Part shown: piece after piece, positions 57,934 to 64,000 of the stretch | Position numbering within the stretch: position 1 is the first letter of the stretch | Layout of the letters: the number at the start of each line of letters is the position of its first letter | From: Panaeolus papilionaceus | Lineage: Eukaryota > Basidiomycota > Agaricomycetes > Agaricales | Assembly (NCBI GenBank): GCA_015501605.1 | Contig: JADNRZ010000023.1 | Location: 558,001-622,000 of the forward strand | Direction of reading: 5' to 3' | Length of the DNA stretch: 64,000 nt | Position numbers and translations under genes: made by a program | Notes under the pieces: generated by a model | What the model was told of the DNA's origin: nothing | The model's database searches: none | Seen by the model: the letters and a program-made list of their open reading frames with translations, nothing else

Positions 57934-58849
57934 GATGAAGAGGGGATAAACGTTAGTTCCTTACCAGACTGCATATTGATGTTTTATATGTCGTTGTCAT
58001 TGGCCGAAACAGGGTTGGTAGCCAATGCCCTCAAAGAGAAGGCCATTGCTGCTGTCGGTAATCTAACAATTCGACCACACAACAAGAAAGGATATGAAAA
58101 TATGGATTTTTCTGAGGAGCGGGGAGCCGGAACTTGAAAAGAATTAGTGAAACATCTAAAATATGGAGTTGGACGTATAACTCACCTGCGGCGTTGTGTA
58201 TCTCTATTACACCACAAAACGTTGCACCTTACCCTGCAATGAGAGTCAGAGCAATCAACCAATCACAACAGGCTCAGTGAGCACACTCCCAGATCTCAAG
58301 AACAGTCGGTATCATAACAATAAGTCCATATCAGTCCACAAACGATCATAAGGCTGTCGTTGCTGGTCAGGAGAGGCCATGATAAAGGCGGAACCAGGAT
58401 TAAAATTACGCATGCATTATTGTTGAATAAAATTCAATGTGAGTCATTGTGCCTCATGTATTATATTATATAGATGGTGGTGAGACTGGAGAGGATTTCA
58501 GACTGGTATTCCAGCTGAGGACGGTGCACGATGATGATAGCTTGTGGTAGTCAAGAGAGAGCAGAGAAAGGGAAGTTCGATCACAACTCATCATTTCCAC
58601 GGTCAGTATCATACGAAGCAGTGACTATTCATTCAATATCTACCTGAAAATCAACTGGAATTTTAATTCGACAGTAGAATACTCTAGGTATGCCTATCAG
58701 CGTTGTGAAACAAAATAATTTATTTGTAGGACAGCACACAGAAACTCAGAATCCAGCAGCCAATGACGAGACCATGATGTGGTCTGACCCAACTTCCAAA
58801 ACCGGACATGAGCCATGAGCTCAACCCGCTCAAGCGTTAGATAAGCGGG

Positions 58850-58952
58850 TTCGCACATGAGCTGAACCCTTTGGAGCTGAGAACCAGGAACACCAGCTCA
58901 GCTCAGCTCCAGGTGGCTCCGCTCCGGCTTGGAGCCCGCTCTGAGCGAGCCA
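58850..58952. repeat. Subterminal AGCTC-type repeats, right end
   Basis: Repeated GAGCT/AGCTC and GGAGC/GCTCC units up to the right terminal repeat, mirroring the left end. Confidence 0.7.
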
Positions 58953-58964
58953 GCGGCAACACTA
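58953..58964 (-). repeat. hAT terminal inverted repeat, right
   Basis: On the minus strand TAGTGTTGCCGC, identical to the left end over 12 bp; beyond that the ends differ. Confidence 0.93.
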
Positions 58965-58972
58965 TGCTGAAC
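58965..58972. repeat. Target-site duplication, right copy
   Basis: TGCTGAAC, identical to 54116-54123. Confidence 0.95.
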
Positions 58973-61683
58973 TGTCCTTCTGAAACACCATCACGATAGA
59001 CAATGATACGAGTCGGAAGAATCTTGTTACACGACCTGAACAGCGTTAGACGTTCCACCATCATCTCAGCGAGGTCGGTGACCATCTACACGACGACAAC
59101 CCGTTATTTTACTGAGAACAGAAAACGCAATTGGGGCTTACCTCTGCAGTGCTCTGCTGAATCCTAAGGCTCGCAGGGAACTGAGCCAGATCACGATCAA
59201 TGCTTGCAACGACAGCAGCAATAGACGGTGTTCCTTTGACGCTTCCAGGTCCAGGGTGAGTAACATCAATGCCGACCATCATCGTCGGCTCCGACCTGAT
59301 GACCTTCATTCGACTATCTTCTAGGACGTGACTGAAGGTGGGGCGTATATAGTCAGCAAGGCGAACATGAGTGGAGACTTGTAAGCGTACTTGACACCCC
59401 CAAGCTTCATGTTGAACTTCAGCGCCACATTGGCGAAGTACGAAGCTAAATAACAGTTAGAACAGGAGTATATGCGCCAATACAAGGTCATACGTACGTT
59501 GCTGCTTGCGTATTTTACCCGATTGGACACAGACGGACGCTCAAAGCAATGTATCAGCCACAAAACCGAGGTCAAGTGGAAGTAATACTCACGTATACCA
59601 TGTCTCATGTCAAAAAGCGCCTTGACCTGAGCATAGACATGCTTATCACCGTTGGAAAGGATAACAAGAAAGATACCAGGAGGACTCTTAAGATTCTTCC
59701 TGATGCATTCATCGAGAGTAGAAATGACCTGGCTCCGAATCACATCTCTCTGACTCTTGGAAGGAAGTTTGACCTCCACTACAGGAGGATCAACCCTCTG
59801 AGCAGCCATACCACTTTCCGTACACATCTTGATAAAGCTTCGTACTGTCTCAATAAGCTCTGGGTCTGTCGCAGACGAAAACTCGTCCCTGTTGTTATCC
59901 TTGATGAGGACAACAGCCATGTTATTGATCGTGGCTCCCTTTTTGAATTTGACGTTCTGGAGGTTCCAGCTCGCTCTTCCGTCCACAGAAGTGATACTTG
60001 TTCTATATTGCACCTTCGGCGTGTCCAGAATCCGAGCGGGGACGACGGTCATCTCGTTCTTGATAGCGATACCGAACGCTTGAAGCTGTGCTGATGCACC
60101 AGGTCGGAATCCCAAGCAATCCAGGCCCTTTGTTTCGATGCTAGAGGCGTTGACGTTGGGAGATTTGGCCGCCGCACGGATCATTTGCGCTGTATGCTCA
60201 TCGGTGAGCTTGCCTCTGAAGGGCTGGTTGGGCAAGATCGTGCATGTCTCGGCAGGGATTAGGGTCGGTTTCTTGGCACCGACATCCACCAGCTGCATCT
60301 CTGGGTACATGAGCTTGATGTTGTACTCTTCGAAGCTAATATCAATAACGGTATCCAGAGGGATTGTAATGCAACGCACTCTTTCGGAAGTAATCCTCCA
60401 CAGAGATCTCAGAGCGCAACTCGTCGCAATAAAATTTGTGTTGTTGAGCATTGAGGTTGGCAGTCGTTTTGACCGTCTTCTTGTGACCAAGGTGGGTTTT
60501 GATGCGAAGACCTTTGACGAAGGCGGTCATACGAGCACCGAAGCTCGCCTTACGGAATGCCATCATCGCTGCAGCTAGGTTCCCCTCTTGGTAGAAGGCG
60601 GTCGTGCAGACTATTGAAATGCTTGAGTGTACGGTCATAAGGAAGCTGAGATTACCCACCGTTGACATTTACCATAAGCTGGTTATGAGCCGGGCGAACT
60701 GAAGAGTAAAAACCCTTCCATGCCTCAAGCCCTCCTCCCAAGTCGAAAGGGGTCACTGCAGATTTGAAAAAGAACCGGTTGCGACCTATCACGACGCCTC
60801 CACCAGCCGAGCGATTGGCATGAGCTGCGAGAATAATCTGTAACGCAGCCAACCTTGATGAAATGTCCAGATTGCGAAATCGCAGGTCTCCAGAGACATG
60901 GCTACATCATTATGAGTAAAAAGTAAGGAAGATTAAATAGGAGAACATACATACCTTTTCAAACCTTCGAGATCAATTTCCTGAACATAAGTGATGGACA
61001 GGGTATACTCCTTGGACTTCGTGGTCGGTCCAGGCTCATCCTCGTCGTAAAGAAGGACACGAATACTGAGGGGCAGAGGAAGTGGTTTTGCCGAGACAAG
61101 CTTCGCAGAATGATCATGCGCGACATTACCCTTCAGACCATAGCTCTTCCACTGATGACTTTCTTCCGCGAGCTGGAAAATGCGTCGCTTGACGCGTCGT
61201 ATAGCAGTCGCAGGGGAGATTTCTACGGCGTACTCCAGAACGACACCCTTTCCAACCCTGACTGCGAAGTAGTTTGATCTTACTTTAATCTCTCTCCCGG
61301 CAGTACCAAATCCAGGTTTGGAAGGCAGATCTTGCGGTGCAATGGCAAGACGGCCCATAGCAGCCACAAGTTGATCTTGAGACGCGTCTTGTAAGCGAGC
61401 ATCCATGTTGACTGGACCAGGGCGGTAAATTCTGAGCAAAATAATGTCAGTTAGAGTAAAAAAAATAGCATATATGCGCGTAATACCCCTGTTGGTTGTG
61501 TCCGCCTTGACTTCCACCACCATAGCTATCGCGATTTGGGTAGTCGCCACGTCCACGATCACCTCCTCGGGACTGGTACCCACCGCCTCCACCACGCGAC
61601 GGACTTCCTTGGTAGCCACCATGCCCACTGGGTGGGCCTCCTCGACTCTGACCTCGATAATCACTGCCACCGCGCTGGGACAT
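58965..61683 (-). pseudogene. AGO: Argonaute, 5' part (RNA-silencing effector, disrupted)
   Basis: Exons 61683-61487, 61431-60955, 60901-60660, 60610-60380, 60327-59593, 59539-59498, 59445-59391, 59331-59142 and 59085-58965 (interrupted). Order of parts: an RGG/Gly/Gln-rich head (MSQRGGSDYRGQ…), the N domain, the linker and PAZ region (QEGNLAAAMMAF … FYCDELRSEISVEDYFRKKYNIKL), the PAETCTILPNQPFRGKLT segment, MID, and the start of PIWI. Two catalytic Asp are present (MMVGIDVTHPGPGS and IIVYRDGVSEGQFS). In the family Argonaute loads small RNAs and silences transcripts or transposons. The insertion follows GQFS; reading on into the element adds about 20 foreign residues before a stop at 58903-58905. 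The truncated product would lack the C-terminal third of PIWI, including the last catalytic residue. Confidence 0.94.
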
Positions 61684-62665
61684 TGGAGCGCACAACGGCA
61701 AAGAGATGCAGTACGCGTTGATAAAGATAGACTAAGAGGACTGTTATTCAGACAAAATTTGTGCCCTTGGAGAACGGGTTCAAGGATATGAGCGATGTCC
61801 TCAAAGGGTACAAGTCAAAGCAGAATAACAGATGAGAAAGAGTCAGGTTTTCAACGACGCGGTTTAAATGCAAACAGGACCGGCCAAACAGGACCACATT
61901 ATTAATATCGGCGAAACGCGAGACATTCCTAGTTCCTCGTGTGTCGTCGTCTCCCGTCCCGTGAGTAGGTATGTACCACTGGCGCCAGCTTCAAGCAGAC
62001 GAGTTTCTTGGGCAGCTCTTGATTATGGATAAAATCGATAAACTGCCAGATACCGCGATAATTATTAAACAGTTCCAAGACCAACATTCAGCGCTCAGCT
62101 TCCAAACCAGTTCTCTGCAAGTCCATCACAGCCCATCAGCCAGAATATGAACCCGTCTATATCCTCCGGAAGAACCATTGCAAACAAGGATATCCCAAGA
62201 GAAACTATGGCGAAAAACGTAGCCTAATTGAACAGAGGAAAAGCAAGTCTCGGGAGTAGAAAGATCGGCTATAGGACTAAAACTAAAGCAGAGTCGACAG
62301 TTTCAGGAAATACATTGAAAATGTATGAGGTTTCAGAAAATATGTTTGAACATAATGGTAGCCAGGCAAGACGTGGGCAACACACGGTGCCTGCCAAACA
62401 CACAACCGGCATTTGCCGAAATCCGGGTCCAACCTTTTACAAGTCGAAAAACGGTGCATGGTAAAAGTAGGGATTTTGTATTATTCATAAGTTATATTTG
62501 AATGGGATACATTATGCGAGAAAACTATGATATATATGGCCCAAGAGACTGACAGAAAAAGAATTCACAAAATTATTGTGTCGCTGGTCGGAGCCGGAGT
62601 GATAATAGAGAGGATATGGTGCAATTTCGACGCATACTAGTCGGAGCCTCGATACATAATATCCT
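61684..62665. other. intergenic, nothing recognised
   Basis: Argonaute promoter side and 3' flank of the transporter; one unmotivated open frame at 62228-62464. Confidence 0.35.
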
Positions 62666-64000
62666 CTAAATCTTTTGTGTCTTGCGCTCTTGGACTAGGA
62701 GCGTCCTTGTGGCACCAAAAAAAAAGACCGATGCAATCACCAATGTCTGTATTTGATATATCACAATGTCGAGTTCAGCGAATATTCGACCCGGAATAAC
62801 CAGACCAAATGACTCACCCCAGAGAAGATGATAGGGCGCTTCCAGTCAAAATGGTCTCCCAACAGCGCTCCCTGAACAGGGGCTGAGCCAAGAGACCCAA
62901 AGCTACTCAGTGCTAGCGCCAGTCCCGTTCTTGCTCTGAAAGATTGAATGACAGTGTTAATCTGGAAACCGTCTAATGTAATAGTGGAGGCATACCCCGT
63001 TTCACCAGGATGACGCGAAAGTGATGCAAGCGAAGCAACGGCCAAGGAGAGCCCTGAGATCAGATGGTCGTGAACACACGCTCAAGGGCTAAGGAGGCGA
63101 TGGAGACGTACATGCACCGGAGAACAACCCATAGATAATACTGACGGCCACCAGCGAACCTTTATCTTGTCTAATACAAGAGATTAAAAATCACTAACAC
63201 TTGGATCTACATAACTTACACTCCAAAAACGGCGAAGATAGAGGCGCCAGTGATGAGCGTACAGGGTACGAACACGTTTATTGGTCCGTAAACGTCTGCC
63301 AGATGATTCGCCCCGACGCGCCCAATCGAGCTCAAAGCGTTCAGGATGGCGATCTGTACAAAGGGGAGATTTAGGTCAATGCTAACAGAGGTCTGAAACG
63401 ATTGTACTGACGGAATAAAAAGACAGGTTGGGGTCAATTTGATGCTGAATGGCATACAGCTGAAGGTAGATCACTAAGTCACCAAAGTTAGTCGACTCCC
63501 GGGATAGTTCAAGATTTAAACGAGAACATACAGGGGAAGTATAGTCCAAATGTAGAAACGAGTGCACTGTTGTGTCGATGAGTACTTTATTCACGCACGG
63601 GTGACCGTTCACTCACCCGAAGATGGCCAACAAGTACTGGGGATCAGAGAAGAAGCCCTTGATTTCCGCCGCTGGCCCCTTTGTCTGAACGTTCTTGTAC
63701 GCTGACCTAACCAACGTGTTTCCAATGACAAGGAATCCAAGAACAAGATAGCCACTGGCCCTGACCGTATCACCGAACCCATGAGTTTTGATAAGATTAC
63801 TAATTCAGCGAGATCATAATAAACCAAATTAGCGGCAGTTGTGTAGGATCCTTGATGAGATAGGTACCACGCACTTTATCACTAAGTTAAAGAAGGTTGA
63901 GCTCAGATCGAAAAAAGGAAAGACTGGAGGGGTTACATACTAATTGGAAAAATGACCGCTCCAAGGGAGCTTCCACTCATGACAATACCCGTTGCGAGCG
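62666..64000 (-). CDS. MFS transporter, monocarboxylate (MCT/MCH) type, 5' end beyond window
   Basis: Exons readable on the minus strand: >64000-63941, 63881-63875, 63799-63617, 63566-63532, 63473-63412, 63353-63220, 63170-63118, 63053-62996, 62935-62818 and 62746-62666; phases close throughout. Motifs: GIVMSGSSLGAVIFPIMINNLI (TM4 region of MCT-like proteins), a hydrophobic helix ASGYLVLGFLVIGNTLVRSAYK, a cytosolic loop, then ALSSIGRVGANHLADVYGP (MFS loop motif) and late helices ending FSGTLVIASVFFFGATRTLLVQERKTQKI. Probably a plasma-membrane carrier of a small organic acid; substrate unknown. One exon is only 7 bp. Confidence 0.9.

Larger units (their letters stand above)
54124..58964 (-). 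mobile_element. Complete hAT DNA transposon inserted in Argonaute
   Basis: 4841 bp with 12-bp perfect terminal inverted repeats, a perfect 8-bp target duplication, dense AGCTC/GGCTC subterminal repeats on both ends and one multi-exon transposase gene on the minus strand, the same orientation as the host gene. It sits inside the exon that begins at 59085. The perfect duplication and intact reading frames on both sides argue for recent arrival. The stretch 57934-58850 is a 1-kb leader without coding signal, presumably the transposase promoter. Confidence 0.95.

Overview
The window looks like nuclear DNA of a filamentous basidiomycete, probably an agaricomycete. Nearly every gene I could assemble is broken by short GT-AG introns of roughly 50-60 bp, with several microexons. 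The gene set also fits: a seven-bladed lectin like that of Psathyrella velutina, GH11 and GH79 wood- or litter-degrading enzymes, a sedolisin, a delta-12 desaturase and an Argonaute. All exon coordinates were worked out by eye from splice sites and reading phase, and phases were checked to close for the genes called with high confidence.

Left third (1-23 kb) is an accessory zone built from a few repeating ingredients. There are three P-loop GTPase genes (1-721 partial, 2422-4057, 21457-22910) plus N- and C-terminal relics. There are two copies of the lectin (5509-7089 on minus; 16602-18187 on plus, frameshifted). There are two three-finger C2H2 proteins (7965-8983 plus, 18855-19847 minus) and a decayed two-finger gene (20513-20728). 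Between them sit an 11-exon secreted sedolisin (10020-12941), with a C-terminal relic of the same family at 4423-4600, and a mitochondrial adrenodoxin-type ferredoxin (YAH1, 14402-15540).

The middle (25-50 kb) is mostly conserved single-copy genes: a long disordered protein (25179-28213), a GH11 xylanase and a GH79 glycosidase facing each other (29836-33448), head-to-head ribosomal protein genes uS8 and eS17 (34661-36558), a TIGR04076-type small protein, a hotdog thioesterase, a 13-exon delta-12 fatty acid desaturase and the AP-1 mu clathrin adaptor subunit.

The right part (50-64 kb) holds a second block of the C2H2 pair (51175-52878). This block is an inverted paralogue of 18.9-20.9 kb, and one member has lost all its zinc fingers. 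The most striking feature follows: an Argonaute gene (53437-61683, minus) split inside its PIWI exon by a 4.84-kb hAT DNA transposon (54124-58964). The transposon has a perfect 8-bp target duplication, 12-bp terminal inverted repeats and an apparently intact transposase. The window ends inside an MFS monocarboxylate-type transporter.

The hydrolases suggest plant-polymer and protein degradation, and the desaturase and thioesterase suggest lipid metabolism. The lectin, C2H2 and GTPase families recur as neighbours and account for most of the local duplication. I saw no convincing tRNA, rRNA or CRISPR array.
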